Source of the DNA: Novosphingobium sp. CF614
Lineage (GTDB): Bacteria; Pseudomonadota; Alphaproteobacteria; Sphingomonadales; Sphingomonadaceae
Assembly: GCF_900113255.1 (NCBI RefSeq)
Contig: NZ_FOOR01000015.1
Location: 21,271 to 85,270, forward strand
Direction of reading: 5' to 3'
DNA length: 64,000 nucleotides
Shown here: piece by piece, positions 39,130 through 50,000 of the stretch
Numbering within the stretch: position 1 is the stretch's first letter
Layout of the letters: every line of letters begins with the position of its first letter
Notes under the pieces: model-generated
Database searches by the model: none
Told to the model about the DNA's origin: nothing
Seen by the model: the letters and a program-made list of their open reading frames with translations, nothing else
Made by a program: the position numbers and the translations under genes

Positions 39130-40356
39130 TCAGCCGATCTTGCAGGACTTGCCCGGGAAGCTGACCGGATCGTAGGGATCCGGGTCGATCGCCGCAGGGG
39201 AAGTCCAGAGGATCTTGAACTGCCCGTCCGGCTGCGACTGACCGATGTAGGCCGTCTGGATCAGGCTGTTGTTGTTCATGAACTTGGCCGGCCCAAGCGG
39301 GGTCGGAACCGCGTCGAGCGTCATCGCGGCGGCGCGGACCTTGGCCGGATCGGTGCTCTGGGCCTTTTCGACCGCGGCCTTCCAGACGTAGACGTCCAGA
39401 TAGCCGTGAACCATCGGGTCGGTGATAACGGCGTCCTTGCCGAACTTCGCCTTGTAGGCCGCGATGAACGTCTTGTTCTGTTCGTTGTCGAGGGTCTGGA
39501 AATAGTTCCATGCGGCATAACCGCCCTTCACCAGCGCCGGGCCCATCGCCATCGCCTCCTGCTCCCCGATCGAGAACGACATGACCGGCACCACCTCCGG
39601 GCCCATGCCGGCGGCGGCCATCTGCTTGAAGAAGGCGACGTTGCTGTCACCGTTCAGCGTGTTGAAGATGATGTCCGGCTTGGCCGCCTTGATCTTGCCG
39701 ACGACGCCGGAAAACTCGGTCCCGCCCAGCGGCTGGTACTCCTCGCCGGTCAGCGTCAGGCCGTCCTTGGCGATATGCTTCTTCAGGATCAGGTTCGCGG
39801 TGCGCGGATAGACGTAGTCCGAACCCACGAGGAAGATCTTCTTGTAGCCCTGCTGCTTGGCCCAGTCATAGGCGGGCAGCGCCTGCTGGTTGGGCTGGGC
39901 GCCCGAATACATGATGTTGGGCGAGCACTCGTTGCCTTCGAACTGCACCGGATACCACAGCAGGTTCTGGTCCTTCTCGAACACCGGCAGCATCGCCTTG
40001 CGGCTTGCCGAGGTCCAGCCCCCGAAGACCGTGGTGACGCCGTCGCCCTCGATCAGCTTGGAGGCTTTCTGCGCGAAGATCGCCGGGTCGGACGCGCCGT
40101 CCTCGACGATCGGCACGATCTTCTTGCCCATCACGCCGCCCGCCGCGTTGATCTCGTCGATGGCAAGCTGCGTCGCGTTCTTCACCGTCACTTCGCTGAT
40201 CGCCATCGTGCCCGAAAGCGAGTGCAGCACGCCGACCTTGATGCCGTCGCCCGCAGCGCCGGCGCCGGTATCTTCCGCGCCCTTGCTGCAGGCGCCGAGC
40301 ATGGCGGTGCAGGCCAGCGCCGCTGCAAGGATAGTCTTCTTGTTCAACATGGGCAT
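39130..40356 (-). CDS. urtA: Urea ABC transporter substrate-binding protein UrtA
   Basis: The 408-residue periplasmic binding protein delivers urea to UrtBC. The N-terminal signal ends in a lipobox (L-G-A-C, Cys23), so it is likely a lipoprotein. The mature domain is of the Leu/Ile/Val type, with KVGVLHSLSGTMAISE, GGWTSASRKAMLPVFE and YPVQFEGNECSPNI, the last being characteristic of UrtA. Starts at ATG 40356 and 40350 are both possible. A 61-bp gap separates it from the porin gene. Confidence 0.94.
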   Translation of the reverse strand: MPMLNKKTILAAALACTAMLGACSKGAEDTGAGAAGDGIKVGVLHSLSGTMAISEVTVKNATQLAIDEINAAGGVMGKKIVPIVEDGASDPAIFAQKASKLIEGDGVTTVFGGWTSASRKAMLPVFEKDQNLLWYPVQFEGNECSPNIMYSGAQPNQQALPAYDWAKQQGYKKIFLVGSDYVYPRTANLILKKHIAKDGLTLTGEEYQPLGGTEFSGVVGKIKAAKPDIIFNTLNGDSNVAFFKQMAAAGMGPEVVPVMSFSIGEQEAMAMGPALVKGGYAAWNYFQTLDNEQNKTFIAAYKAKFGKDAVITDPMVHGYLDVYVWKAAVEKAQSTDPAKVRAAAMTLDAVPTPLGPAKFMNNNSLIQTAYIGQSQPDGQFKILWTSPAAIDPDPYDPVSFPGKSCKIG

Positions 40357-40417
40357 TGTCGATCCCCTGGGTTGGCGGCCTGACCGGCAGGCCGTTTCGC
40401 TGATGATGAAAAGCGGC

Positions 40418-41137
40418 TCAGAAGCGCGCGCCGATGTAGGCGACGACGGTGGCGCCGGCGCGGTTGTCGCCGTTGGAAGCCGGCGCGTACTTGTTGGTGT
40501 CGATGTAATCGGCGCCCACCAGGAAGTGACCCTTGGCGTAGCTGAGGCCCAGCGACCAATTGACCTTGTCGTTCCATCGCGACCCGTCCTCGTACCCGAC
40601 CAGGCCCTTCACCGCGAAGCCGCTGTCGGAGATCGGCAGCGAGGCGTTGGTGTAGACGTAAGTGCTGTGCCCGCCGCCGTTGTATTCGTCGTGAACGGAG
40701 CCGAGGCCGAGCTTGAAGGGACCGGCCGGGGCGCTGAGGCCGATCTCGTACTGGTCGAAGTCGATGTTCTTGGCGTCATGGAACACGAGGCGCAGGTAGC
40801 GGGCCCGCACGTTGACGCCGCCGAGCTTGCCCCGGAGACCCGCATAGAGGTCGGTTTCCATGGCACCGGCGCCGGCATCCTTGTCCAGGCTCGACGCCCA
40901 GATGCCGGCAAAGGCGCTGACGTTCTCTGCCAGCGGCACGCCGGCCTCGACCGATCCCTGGATCACCGGCTGGGTATCGCTGAGCGAAGCGCCGCGCAGG
41001 CGATAGTCGTTTAGAAACGTGACCCCGCCGTTGAAAGTGAACGGCAGTTCGTCGTCCGCCAGCGCGGGCGCGGCAAAACCGGTAGTGGCGGCGGCAATCG
41101 CGATCCCCGCGAACACAGCCTGCTTCCATCGTGTCAT
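40418..41137 (-). CDS. TorF-family putative porin
   Basis: The 239-residue outer-membrane protein has a signal peptide (about 25 residues, ending ALA-DDE) and a beta-rich body with alternating aromatic and polar strands. It ends in Phe, as most porins do. TIGR02001-type TorF proteins are small gated-channel-like porins. Being the first gene of the urt run (61 bp before urtA), it probably lets urea or a related solute cross the outer membrane; the solute is inferred from context only. The start is ATG 41137. Confidence 0.85.
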   Translation of the reverse strand: MTRWKQAVFAGIAIAAATTGFAAPALADDELPFTFNGGVTFLNDYRLRGASLSDTQPVIQGSVEAGVPLAENVSAFAGIWASSLDKDAGAGAMETDLYAGLRGKLGGVNVRARYLRLVFHDAKNIDFDQYEIGLSAPAGPFKLGLGSVHDEYNGGGHSTYVYTNASLPISDSGFAVKGLVGYEDGSRWNDKVNWSLGLSYAKGHFLVGADYIDTNKYAPASNGDNRAGATVVAYIGARF

Positions 41138-41238
41138 TCTGATTTTCCCTCCACATGAACCTTGGCGCATGAATCCCGGCCACCGGGCCGATCATTCCGG
41201 CGACGCATGGAGGTTGTGCAGCGCGGCGCGGATGCACC

Positions 41239-41329
41239 ATGGGGCATTTGACGTATGCGTTGCGGCTGCCTTGCGCCGATCGGCTCGATTGCGCGGGAAC
41301 GGGCCGAGTCCATACGTCAAACGCCCCAT
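41239..41329. promoter_or_regulatory. Widely spaced 19-bp inverted repeat between the urt and ure operons
   Basis: ATGGGGCATTTGACGTATG (41239-41257) and its inverted copy at 41311-41329 match in 18 of 19 bases and are 53 bp apart. Each arm contains TTGACG, which could also serve as a -35 hexamer. A looser direct repeat (TTGTGCAG-CGCGGCG) flanks the pair near 41213 and 41354. The place, between divergent operons, suggests a shared operator. The regulator is unknown. Confidence 0.5.
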
Positions 41330-41400
41330 ATGACCCGGCCGAGGTTCGGTGGATTGTGCAGTCGCGGCGAAGCCTCGCGGCGGAAGGAGTAGTGGGACGC

Positions 41401-42270
41401 GTGCACCGCGCATTTGCCAGCAACGAGGAAATCGCCCGCGCGAAGCCGAGCGTGGTGCCCGCCTGCCTGCGCAGCACCGGCACCATCGATCTCTCGCTGG
41501 CGCGGCGTGCCGGCGGGGTATCGCTCCGCCGCGCGTTCCAGTCCGGTTGCCTGCGCCTGCGCCTGCCGCGCAGGCACGAGGAAGGCGAACATCCCTGCGC
41601 GGTCCTCATCAATACCGGGGGCGGCCTTGCCGAAGGGGACCGGATCGAGCAGCGCGTGCATTGGGGCGAGGACAGCGTCGCCACGATCGCCACGCAGGCG
41701 GCGGAGAAAGTCTATCGCGCGCTGGCGAGAGGCTCCGAGATTTCGACCCGGCTCGAAGTCGCGCGCGGCGCGCATGCGGAATGGCTGCCGCAGGAAACCA
41801 TCCTGTTCGACCAGGCGCGCCTGCGCCGCGAGGCGCGGATCGTGCTGGCCGAGGACGTCATCTTTCTGGGCGTCGAAGCGGTGGTCCTGGGCCGCCAGGC
41901 GATGGGGGAAACCGTCCGGCAAGGCGCGCTGCGCGATCGCATGCGGATCTGGCGCAATGGACGCCTGGTCTATGCCGATACGCTTGCGCTCGACGGCAAT
42001 ATCGCGCGGCTGATGGAAAGCGCGGCGATCGGTGGAGGTGCACGGGCGATGGCGGTGCTGCTCCATGCCTCCGACCGGGCGCTCGCCTTCCTTGAGCCGG
42101 TGCGCGATGCACTCCGGACCGCCGAGGGCCTTGCCGCCGCCAGCGCCTGGAACGGCTTGCTCGCCGTGCGCCTGCTGGCGCCCGATGGTGAAACCTTGCG
42201 CCACGATATCGCCGCCGCCCTCGCCGTGCTGCGCGAAGGGCGCCCGCTCCCCCGCGTCTGGAGGTGCTGA
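41401..42270 (+). CDS. ureD: Urease accessory protein UreD
   Basis: The roughly 289-residue chaperone forms the UreDFG complex that loads nickel into apo-urease. Family features are GSVSLRR-like [51 protein letters not shown] and [15 protein letters not shown]. The start is uncertain: GTG 41401, eleven bases after GGAAGGAG, is preferred over GTG 41392, which lies too close. It is the first gene of the urease operon, with ureA 1 bp behind its stop codon. Confidence 0.92.
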   Translation: MHRAFASNEEIARAKPSVVPACLRSTGTIDLSLARRAGGVSLRRAFQSGCLRLRLPRRHEEGEHPCAVLINTGGGLAEGDRIEQRVHWGEDSVATIATQAAEKVYRALARGSEISTRLEVARGAHAEWLPQETILFDQARLRREARIVLAEDVIFLGVEAVVLGRQAMGETVRQGALRDRMRIWRNGRLVYADTLALDGNIARLMESAAIGGGARAMAVLLHASDRALAFLEPVRDALRTAEGLAAASAWNGLLAVRLLAPDGETLRHDIAAALAVLREGRPLPRVWRC

Positions 42271-42271
42271 C

Positions 42272-42574
42272 ATGAACCTGACCCCCCGCGAGAAGGACAA
42301 GCTGATGCTCTCGCTCGCCGCCATGGTGGCCCGCCGCCGGCTCGATCGCCGGGTCAAGCTCAACTACCCGGAAGCGATCGCGCTGATTTCCGATTTCGTC
42401 CTGGAAGGCGCGCGCGACGGCCGTTCGGTGGCCGAACTGATGGAAGCCGGCGCGCATGTAATCACGCGCGAACAGGTCATGCCCGGTGTCGCCGAGATGA
42501 TCCTGGACGTGCAGGTGGAGGCAACTTTTCCCGATGGCACCAAGCTGGTGAGCGTCCATGACCCCATCCGATAG
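42272..42574 (+). CDS. ureA: Urease gamma subunit UreA
   Basis: The 100-residue gamma subunit is full length, from [20 protein letters not shown] to the end VSVHDPIR, with [20 protein letters not shown] conserved. It is one chain of the (abc)3 urease. It overlaps ureB by 17 bp. Separate gamma, beta and alpha genes are the usual bacterial layout, unlike fused plant or Helicobacter forms. Confidence 0.97.
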   Translation: MNLTPREKDKLMLSLAAMVARRRLDRRVKLNYPEAIALISDFVLEGARDGRSVAELMEAGAHVITREQVMPGVAEMILDVQVEATFPDGTKLVSVHDPIR

Positions 42575-42914
42575 CGCCCCCGCTACCGAGTCCGTCATTC
42601 CCGGCGAGCTGCTTCCGGCACCCGGCGAACATGAACTCAACGCCGGCCAGCCCGTCACCGTCATCAAGGTCGCCAACAGCGGCGATCGTCCGGTGCAGGT
42701 GGGCAGCCACTACCATTTTGCCGAGGCCAACGACGGATTGCTGTTCGACCGCGCGGCCGCGCTCGGCCAGCGACTCGACATCCCGGCCGGCACGGCGGTT
42801 CGTTTCGAGCCGGGTCAGTCGCGCGAAGTCTCGCTTGTTCCGCTTCGCGGCAAACGGCATGTCTTCGGCTTCCAGGGCAAGGTCATGGGCCCGATCGACC
42901 GGAGCGCGGACTGA
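42558..42914 (+). CDS. ureB: Urease beta subunit UreB
   Basis: The 118-residue beta subunit has the family core [17 protein letters not shown] and [17 protein letters not shown], then [18 protein letters not shown]. It starts at ATG 42558 inside the end of ureA, and its stop overlaps the ureC start (ATGCCC at 42914). Overlaps on both sides point to coupled translation, which suits equimolar assembly. Confidence 0.97.
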   Translation: MTPSDSAPATESVIPGELLPAPGEHELNAGQPVTVIKVANSGDRPVQVGSHYHFAEANDGLLFDRAAALGQRLDIPAGTAVRFEPGQSREVSLVPLRGKRHVFGFQGKVMGPIDRSAD

Positions 42915-44623
42915 TGCCCTATCGCATGTCCCGCTCCGCTTACGCCGATATGTTCGGTCCCACCACCGGCGACCGCCTGCGGCTGGGCGATACCAACCTG
43001 ATCGTCGAGATCGAGCGCGACGCGACCATCCTGGGCGAGGAAGTCAAGTTCGGCGGCGGCAAGGTGATCCGTGACGGCATGGGCCAGAGCCAGCTCGCCA
43101 ACGCGCAAGGGGCGGCCGATACCGTCATCACCAATGCCGTGATCCTTGACTGGACCGGCATCCACAAGGCCGACATCGCGATCAGGGCCGGGCGCATCGC
43201 CGCGATCGGCAAGGCCGGCAATCCCGACATCCAGCCCGGCGTCGACATCGTCATCGGCCCCGGCACCGAAGTGATCGCCGGCGAAGGCAGGATCGTCACC
43301 GCCGGCGGCATCGATGCCCACATCCATTACATCTGCCCGCAGCAGGTGGAAGAAGCGCTGGCAAGCGGCATCACGACTTTCGTCGGCGGGGGCACCGGCC
43401 CCGCGACCGGCACCAACGCGACCACCTGCACCCCCGGGCCCTGGCACATCAAGCGCATGCTGCTCGCCGCCGAGGGGCTGCCGGTCAATCTCGCCATCTC
43501 GGGCAAGGGCAACGCCAGCCACCCGGCCGCGCTGGAGGAAATGGTGCGCGCCGGGGCCGCGGCGCTCAAACTGCACGAGGACTGGGGCACCACGCCCGCC
43601 GCCATCGACTGCTGCCTGACGGTGGCGGACAGGATGGACGTGCAAGTGATGATCCATACCGACACGCTCAACGAGAGCGGCTTCGTCGAGGATACGATTC
43701 GCGCCTTCAAGGGCCGCACCATCCACGCCTTCCACACCGAAGGCGCCGGCGGCGGGCACGCGCCCGACATTCTCAAGCTGGCGGGCCATGCCAACGTGAT
43801 CCCATCGTCGACCAATCCGACGATGCCCTTCACCATCAACACCATCGAGGAACACCTCGACATGCTGATGGTGTGCCACCACCTTGATCCCGCGATACCG
43901 GAGGACCTGGCCTTCGCCGAAAGCCGTATCCGCAAGGAGACCATCGCCGCCGAGGACATCCTCCACGACATGGGCGCGCTTTCAATCATCTCCTCGGACA
44001 GCCAGGCCATGGGCCGGGTGGGCGAAGTCATCACCCGGACCTGGCAGACCGCGCACAAGATGAAGGCACAGCGCGGCACCCTGCCCGGAGACAGCGCGCG
44101 GGCCGACAACCAGCGGGTCAAGCGCTACATCGCCAAGTACACCGTCAACCCGGCGATCGCGCAGGGCATGGCGCATGAGATCGGCTCGGTGGAAGTGGGC
44201 AAGCTGGCCGATCTCGTGCTGTGGAATCCGGCGTTCTTCGGGGCCAAGCCCGATCTCGTCCTCAAGGGCGGGATGATCGTGTGCGCCATGATGGGCGATC
44301 CGGGCGCCTCCATTCCCACCCCGCAGCCGGTCCATTCACGGCCGATGTTCGGGCAGTTCGGCAAGGCGATGGCGGCAAGCTGCATCACTTTCGTCAGCCG
44401 TGCGGCATGCGAGGCGGGCATTGCCGGCGAGCTCGGCCTGTCGCGCATGGTGCTGCCGGTCGAGGGCACGCGCGGCATCGGCAAGGCCCAGATGAAGCAC
44501 AACGACGCCCTGCCCGACATCCGCGTCGACCCGGAGACCTACGAAGTCCACGCCGACGGCGAACTGCTCGCCTGCGAACCCGCGACCGAGCTGCCGCTGG
44601 CGCAGCGCTACTTTCTGTATTGA
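42914..44623 (+). CDS. ureC: Urease alpha subunit UreC
   Basis: The 569-residue catalytic subunit hydrolyses urea to ammonia and carbamate at a dinickel centre. All ligands are visible: His136 and His138 ([10 protein letters not shown]), the carbamylated Lys219 (ALKLHEDWG), His248 ([10 protein letters not shown]), His274 ([12 protein letters not shown]) and Asp362 (SSDSQAMG). The flap Cys321-His322 (MVCHHLDP) is also present. The enzyme therefore looks active. It overlaps ureB by one base; ureE follows after 7 bp. Confidence 0.98.
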   Translation: MPYRMSRSAYADMFGPTTGDRLRLGDTNLIVEIERDATILGEEVKFGGGKVIRDGMGQSQLANAQGAADTVITNAVILDWTGIHKADIAIRAGRIAAIGKAGNPDIQPGVDIVIGPGTEVIAGEGRIVTAGGIDAHIHYICPQQVEEALASGITTFVGGGTGPATGTNATTCTPGPWHIKRMLLAAEGLPVNLAISGKGNASHPAALEEMVRAGAAALKLHEDWGTTPAAIDCCLTVADRMDVQVMIHTDTLNESGFVEDTIRAFKGRTIHAFHTEGAGGGHAPDILKLAGHANVIPSSTNPTMPFTINTIEEHLDMLMVCHHLDPAIPEDLAFAESRIRKETIAAEDILHDMGALSIISSDSQAMGRVGEVITRTWQTAHKMKAQRGTLPGDSARADNQRVKRYIAKYTVNPAIAQGMAHEIGSVEVGKLADLVLWNPAFFGAKPDLVLKGGMIVCAMMGDPGASIPTPQPVHSRPMFGQFGKAMAASCITFVSRAACEAGIAGELGLSRMVLPVEGTRGIGKAQMKHNDALPDIRVDPETYEVHADGELLACEPATELPLAQRYFLY

Positions 44624-44630
44624 GGAGCCC

Positions 44631-45125
44631 ATGCGCAGGATCATCGCCATAGAGCCGCCGACGAACGACGCAGCCGGGGATGTCGTGCGCCTCGACTTCG
44701 ATCAGCGCAACCGCCGCCGCATGGTGTTCACCACGCTGGCGGGGCAGGCGATCCTGCTCGACATGTCGCGGCCGGTGCACTTGCGCGACGGTGACGGCCT
44801 GCGCCTGGACAATGGCGGCCTGGTGCGGGTCGAGGCGCAAGCCGAAGCCCTGCTCGATATCCACGCCCATTCCAGTGCCGAGCTCGTGCGCATTGCCTGG
44901 CACCTGGGCAACCGCCACTTGCCGACGCAGCTCCTGCCCGGCGAGCACGGCGGCACGCTGCGTATCCGCCATGACCATGTGATCGCCGAAATGGTCGAGG
45001 GACTGGGCGGCCACTGCCACCCGCTGCTGGCCGCCTTCGATCCCGAAGGCGGCGCCTATGCCGGGGGTGGACACGGACATCGGCACGGAGACGGGCATGG
45101 GCACGGTTACCACGCCCATGGCTGA
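44631..45125 (+). CDS. ureE: Urease accessory protein UreE (nickel chaperone)
   Basis: The 164-residue metallochaperone delivers nickel to UreG. The N-terminal domain has RRRMVFTTLAGQAILLDM, and the C-terminal domain has IAWHLGNRHLPTQLL and the nickel site near RHDHVI. The last 20 residues are a His/Gly tail ([18 protein letters not shown]) that can bind several nickel ions. Its stop overlaps the ureF start. Confidence 0.96.
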   Translation: MRRIIAIEPPTNDAAGDVVRLDFDQRNRRRMVFTTLAGQAILLDMSRPVHLRDGDGLRLDNGGLVRVEAQAEALLDIHAHSSAELVRIAWHLGNRHLPTQLLPGEHGGTLRIRHDHVIAEMVEGLGGHCHPLLAAFDPEGGAYAGGGHGHRHGDGHGHGYHAHG

Positions 45126-45813
45126 CGCCGAACTGTTCGACCTCCTGAGCTGGATGTCGCCGGCCTGGCCGATCGGTGCCTTCGCCCATTCCGGCGGGCT
45201 GGAATGGGCGGTGGAGGCAGGCCACGTCACCGATCGCGAGAGCACTTGCGAATGGATCTGCGCGCTGATCGAGCATGGCGCGATCCGCAACGACATCGTC
45301 CTGTTCACACACGCCTGGCGGGCGGCCAAGGCAGGCGACGCACGGCGGCTGGAAGAAATCGCGGAACTCGCGCTCGCCAGCCAGGCCGGCCATGAGCGTC
45401 GCCTGGAAAGCACCGCCCAGGGCGCCGCTTTCATCCGGATCGCCCGATCGGCATCGGGCGTCGCGGGGTTTGGCCGGATGATCGAAGCGTCGGGGCAATC
45501 CGAACCCGCCTATCCGGTCGTCGCGGCCACGCTCTTCGCCTGCCGCGACATCGATTTCACGCGCGCGCTGACGGCCTGGCTTCACGGAGCCGTTTCCAAC
45601 CTCGTCTCGGCGGCGCAGCGGCTGGTGCCGCTTGGCCAGACCGATGGACAGCTCGTTCTGCGCGATTGCCGCCCGGTCGTGCTCTGCGCGGTGGAAGACG
45701 CGCGCGCCTTGCCGAGCGGCGATCCGTTCGAGGCCCTCGGCGGCTGCACGCTCGTCGCCGACCTTGGCTGCATGGCTCACGAAACCCAGTACACAAGGCT
45801 GTTCCGGACATGA
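45118..45813 (+). CDS. ureF: Urease accessory protein UreF
   Basis: The 231-residue all-helical protein bridges UreD and UreG. It shows [25 protein letters not shown] (family start) and the central [10 protein letters not shown] segment. The ATG at 45118 is preferred, overlapping the ureE stop by 8 bases; an upstream ATG at 45097 would run through the His tail region of ureE. It overlaps ureG by 4 bp. Confidence 0.95.
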   Translation: MADAELFDLLSWMSPAWPIGAFAHSGGLEWAVEAGHVTDRESTCEWICALIEHGAIRNDIVLFTHAWRAAKAGDARRLEEIAELALASQAGHERRLESTAQGAAFIRIARSASGVAGFGRMIEASGQSEPAYPVVAATLFACRDIDFTRALTAWLHGAVSNLVSAAQRLVPLGQTDGQLVLRDCRPVVLCAVEDARALPSGDPFEALGGCTLVADLGCMAHETQYTRLFRT

Positions 45814-46490
45814 ACGACATGGGTAATCCACCGCCGGCATCCGCTCTTCCGGTATCCGGCGCTCTCCCGGTATCCGGCCCCCTCCGCGTCGGCATCGGCG
45901 GGCCGGTCGGCTCCGGCAAGACCGCGCTGATGGACGCGCTGTGCAAGCGCCTGCGCGAAATTTATCAGATCGCCGCGATCACCAACGACATCTACACGCG
46001 CGAGGACGCCGAATTCCTCACGCGCGCCGGATCGCTCGAACCCGAGCGGATCATCGGCGTCGAGACCGGCGGCTGCCCCCATACCGCGATCCGCGAGGAT
46101 GCCTCGATGAACCTCGCCGCGGTCGAGGTGCTGGAACAGCGCTTTCCCGGCCTGGACCTGATCCTGATCGAAAGCGGCGGCGACAATCTGGCCGCCACGT
46201 TCAGCCCGGAACTGGCAGACATCACCATCTACGTCATCGACGTTTCCGCCGGGGACAAGATCCCGCGCAAGGGCGGCCCCGGCATCACCCGCAGCGACCT
46301 GCTCGTCATCAACAAGATCGACCTCGCCCCGCTCGTCGGCGCCAGCCTTGAGGTGATGGACCGCGATGCCGGCAAGATGCGGGGCCAGCGCCCCTTCGTC
46401 TTCGCCAACATCCGCGCGGGCAAGGGGCTGGAGGAGATCGCCGGTTTCATCATCAGCACGGGCGGCCTGCCCGGAAGGATCGCAGCATGA
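45810..46490 (+). CDS. ureG: Urease accessory GTPase UreG
   Basis: The 226-residue GTPase powers nickel transfer into urease. P-loop [16 protein letters not shown], the metal-binding CPH in [13 protein letters not shown] and the late [11 protein letters not shown] are all present. The N-terminus carries a short tandem duplication (LPVSGA then LPVSGP, an 18-bp repeat) absent from most UreG proteins, so the first 25 residues are likely a flexible addition. It overlaps both ureF and ureJ. Confidence 0.97.
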   Translation: MNDMGNPPPASALPVSGALPVSGPLRVGIGGPVGSGKTALMDALCKRLREIYQIAAITNDIYTREDAEFLTRAGSLEPERIIGVETGGCPHTAIREDASMNLAAVEVLEQRFPGLDLILIESGGDNLAATFSPELADITIYVIDVSAGDKIPRKGGPGITRSDLLVINKIDLAPLVGASLEVMDRDAGKMRGQRPFVFANIRAGKGLEEIAGFIISTGGLPGRIAA

Positions 46491-47065
46491 AGCGCTTGAC
46501 CACACCCCTGCCCGCCCTCGCCATGGCCGTCCTATGCGGACTGGTCCCCGAAACCGCCATGGCCCATCCCGGCCACGTCGCCGCCGGGTTCGCCGCCGGC
46601 CTGCTCCATCCGCTGATGGGCGCGGACCACCTTGCCGCGATGCTGCTGGTCGGGCTCGGCGCGGCGATCTTCGTCAAGCGCGGCGGCTGGATGCTGCCGG
46701 CAACCTTCCTGGCGACGCTCGCGCTGGGCTTCGCGACCTGCACCTGGCTGCCGGATATTGTCGCGGAAGGGGGAATTCTCGTCTCGCTGGTGACGCTGGG
46801 GCTGGCGGCGGCGCTGCGAATCGATGCGCCGGCGCCTCTCGCGATGCTGGCGATTGGCGCTTTCGGCTATGCGCACGGGGCAAGCCATGGCATCGAAACA
46901 CCTCAAGGCGCGATACCGGTATTCTTTGCCGCGGGTTTTCTCGCCACGAGCGCGGTGCTCCATCTTGGCGGCTACGCGCTCTCGCGGGTCCTGCCGGTGC
47001 CGGCACTGCGCCTGATCGGTGCGGGAGGCGCGGGTCTCGGCCTCGTCCTTGCGGGGCTTTCATGA
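46487..47065 (+). CDS. ureJ: HupE/UreJ family protein (probable nickel transporter)
   Basis: The 192-residue membrane protein has a signal-like first helix and about five further helices. [23 protein letters not shown] carries the His/Asp residues proposed to bind nickel, and a second HGASHGIE lies further on. HupE/UreJ proteins are permeases, for nickel where tested. Its place at the end of the urease genes, overlapping ureG by 4 bp, fits nickel supply. Confidence 0.92.
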   Translation: MKRLTTPLPALAMAVLCGLVPETAMAHPGHVAAGFAAGLLHPLMGADHLAAMLLVGLGAAIFVKRGGWMLPATFLATLALGFATCTWLPDIVAEGGILVSLVTLGLAAALRIDAPAPLAMLAIGAFGYAHGASHGIETPQGAIPVFFAAGFLATSAVLHLGGYALSRVLPVPALRLIGAGGAGLGLVLAGLS

Positions 47066-47080
47066 TGGAGCGAAGGCGGA

Positions 47081-50000
47081 TTGACGAAAGCGGGACCTGA
47101 TCCGGGCCGGGTGGAGGCAGCGTCGGATGTCGCGATCAAGCGCCAGGTGATCGTCGGCACCCGCCGTCGCTACAATCAGTGGGTCAACAACCAGACGCTC
47201 GAAGACTACGCCCTGCGCTTCACCGCGACAAAGGCACGTGTCTGGTCGCCGATGTGGGTGGCGAACACCGCGCTCGGTTCGATCGCCTTCCTCGCCTGCG
47301 AGGCGCTGGGCGCCACCGTGACGATCGGGTACGGCTTCGAAAGCATGGCCTGGGCGCTGGGCGTGGCGGCCGCGATCTTCCTGATCTCCGGCATTCCCAT
47401 CTGCTATTACGGCGCACGCTACGGCGTCGACATGGACTTGCTGACGCGGGGATCGGGCTTCGGCTATCTCGGCTCGACGATCACGTCGGCCGTCTACGCT
47501 TCGTTCACTTTCATTCTTTTCTCGATCGAGGCGGTGATCCTTTCCGCGGCGCTGGAGTTGAGCTTCGGCATTCCCTTGCCGATCGGCCACCTTATCAGCG
47601 CGATGGTGGTGATCCCGATCGTCGCCTACGGCTTCCGCCGGATCAGCCAGTGGCAGAACTGGACGCAGCCGCTGTGGCTGGCGCTGCAAGTCACCCCGGT
47701 CCTGTTCCTGGCCGCCCAGGGCCCGCATGGCCTCGCGCTGTGGACCGGCTTTCATGGAACCGAGGAAACCCGGCCCCTGGCAAGCTTCGCCGTCGCGCTC
47801 GCCGTGTTCCTGTCGCTCCTGCCCCAGATCGGCGAACAGGTGGATTACCTGCGCTTCCTTCCCGAACGGGAGAAGATCGGCAGGCTGCGCTGGTGGTCGG
47901 CACTGCTGGCGACCGGGCCCGGATGGATCGTGATCGGTGCCGTCAAGATCGCGCTGGGCTCGTTCCTCGCCGTCGTCGCCCTGTCGAGGGGGATGGGCGC
48001 CGCCGATGCGGCGAACCCGGCGATGCTGTACTTCATGTCCTTCGGTGGGCTGGTCTCCAACGGGACCGGAGCGATCGTCCTGACCATCGTCTTCGTCGCG
48101 CTGTGCCAGATCAAGATCAACGTCACCAACGCCTATGCCGGCTCCATCGCGTCCTCGAACTTCTTTTCGCGCCTGACCCACCGCCATCCTGGCCGCGTGG
48201 TCTGGCTGGTGTTCAACACCCTGATCGCCCTGATGCTGATGCAGGGCGGCATCCAGACCGTGGTCGAGCGGGTGCTGACGCTCTATTCCAACTTCGCGGT
48301 CGCCTGGTTCGGCGCGGTCATCGCCGATCTCATGATAAACAAGCCGCTCGGCCTCAGCCCGCCGGGGATCGAGTTCCGCCGCGCCTACCTGCATGACCTC
48401 AATCCGGTCGGGGTGGGCGCCATGGCGCTTTCGATCCTGTGTTCCACGCTGTGCTTCGCGGGCATCTTCGGGGAAGTGCCGCGGATGCTCTCGCCGGTGA
48501 TCGGGCTCACCGTATCCTTCACGCTGGCCCCGGTCATCGCCAGGCTGACCGGAGGGCGATATTATCTCGCTCGCCGGCAGGACAGCTTCGCCCAGGCCGA
48601 ATGCACCTGCAAGGTCTGCGAAAACCGTTTCGAGGCACCGGACATGGCCGTTTGCCCGGTCTATGACGGTGCCATCTGCTCGCTGTGCTGCACGCTGGAA
48701 GCGCGTTGCCACGATGCCTGCAAGGAACGGCCGCAATCGATCGAGAGCGTGATCTCGGTCGCCAGGCGCTATCTGCCGTCGCCGCTGACCGACGAAGTCT
48801 ATGCGCGCGTGCTGCGTTTCCTGCTGGCTTACTGCGTGTGCATCGGGATAGGCGGCCTGCTGCTGCTGCTGATCTTCTATCAGCGCACCGTCGCGGGCGA
48901 CGACGCGCGTGCCCTGGCAAGCGTGCTGCGGACCGTGTTCGTCGGCTTCACCGCGATCGCCGGCTTCGGCGCCTGGTACTTCACGCTTTCGCGTGAGAGC
49001 CAGCGCGCCGCCGAACAGGAAACCGAGCGCCAGACCGTTTCGCTCATGAAGGAAATCGCCGCCCACGCGCGAACCGACGCCGAGCTCCAGCGCGCCAAGA
49101 ACGCGGCCGAGGCGGCGAACCTTGCCAAGAGCCGCTATATCATCGGCATCAGCCACGAGATCCGCACCCCCCTCAACGCGATTTCAGGCTATGCCCAGCT
49201 TCTGGAGCGGTCCAACGGCACGCCGTTGGCCGACGCGGTGCGCGTGATCCGCCGCAGTTCCACGCATCTGGCCGATCTGGTCGACGGCCTCGTCGATGTC
49301 TCGCGGATCGAGAACGGATCGGTGCGCATCGCCCGCGAGCGGGTCAATCTTACCGAACTGCTGACCCAGATCGTCGACATGTTCCGGATCCAGGCGGCGG
49401 CGCGCGGCATCCAGTTCAAGCATGGCCGCCCGGGCCACCTGCCGATCTGGATATATACCGACCAGAAGCGCCTCCGGCAGATCCTCATCAACCTGATCTC
49501 CAACGCGATCAAGTACACCCCGGCGGGCACTGCCGCGCTCAACGTCTACTGGCGCAACCCGGTCGCCGAATTCGAAGTGCAGGATACCGGTGTCGGCATC
49601 GACGAGGCCGCGCTCGAGCGGATCTTCGAGCCTTTCGAACGGATCGGCACGGTACGCGGCCAGAAGGGCGTGGGGCTCGGCCTTACCATCACCCGCATGC
49701 TGGTGGACGTCATGGGCGGCCAGCTCACGGTTCGCAGCACGCCGGGCCTGGGCAGCACGTTCACCGTCAAGATGTTCTTTTCCGAGGCCCCGGCGCCCGA
49801 AGACGGCCTTGCCACGCCGTCGGCGCAATCCTCCTTTGCCGGCCAGCGCCGGCGGCTACTGGTGGTCGATGACGATCCCACGCATCTGGAACTCACCCGC
49901 GACCTGCTGGTGCCCCTCGGCTTCGAAGTCGAATTCGCCGACAACGGACGCACCGCCATCGAGACGTTCCTGCGCAGCCGGCCGGACCTTGTCATCATGG

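Noticed and set aside
41167..41182. Sigma-54-like TGGCC...ATGC (minus strand) before the porin gene
   Set aside because: The GG and GC elements are one base too far apart, and the -24 element lacks the usual CAC.
47060..49156. A 698-codon minus-strand frame opposite the permease-kinase gene
   Set aside because: Low-complexity Gly/Arg/Asp/His product; the plus strand carries an intact multi-domain protein.
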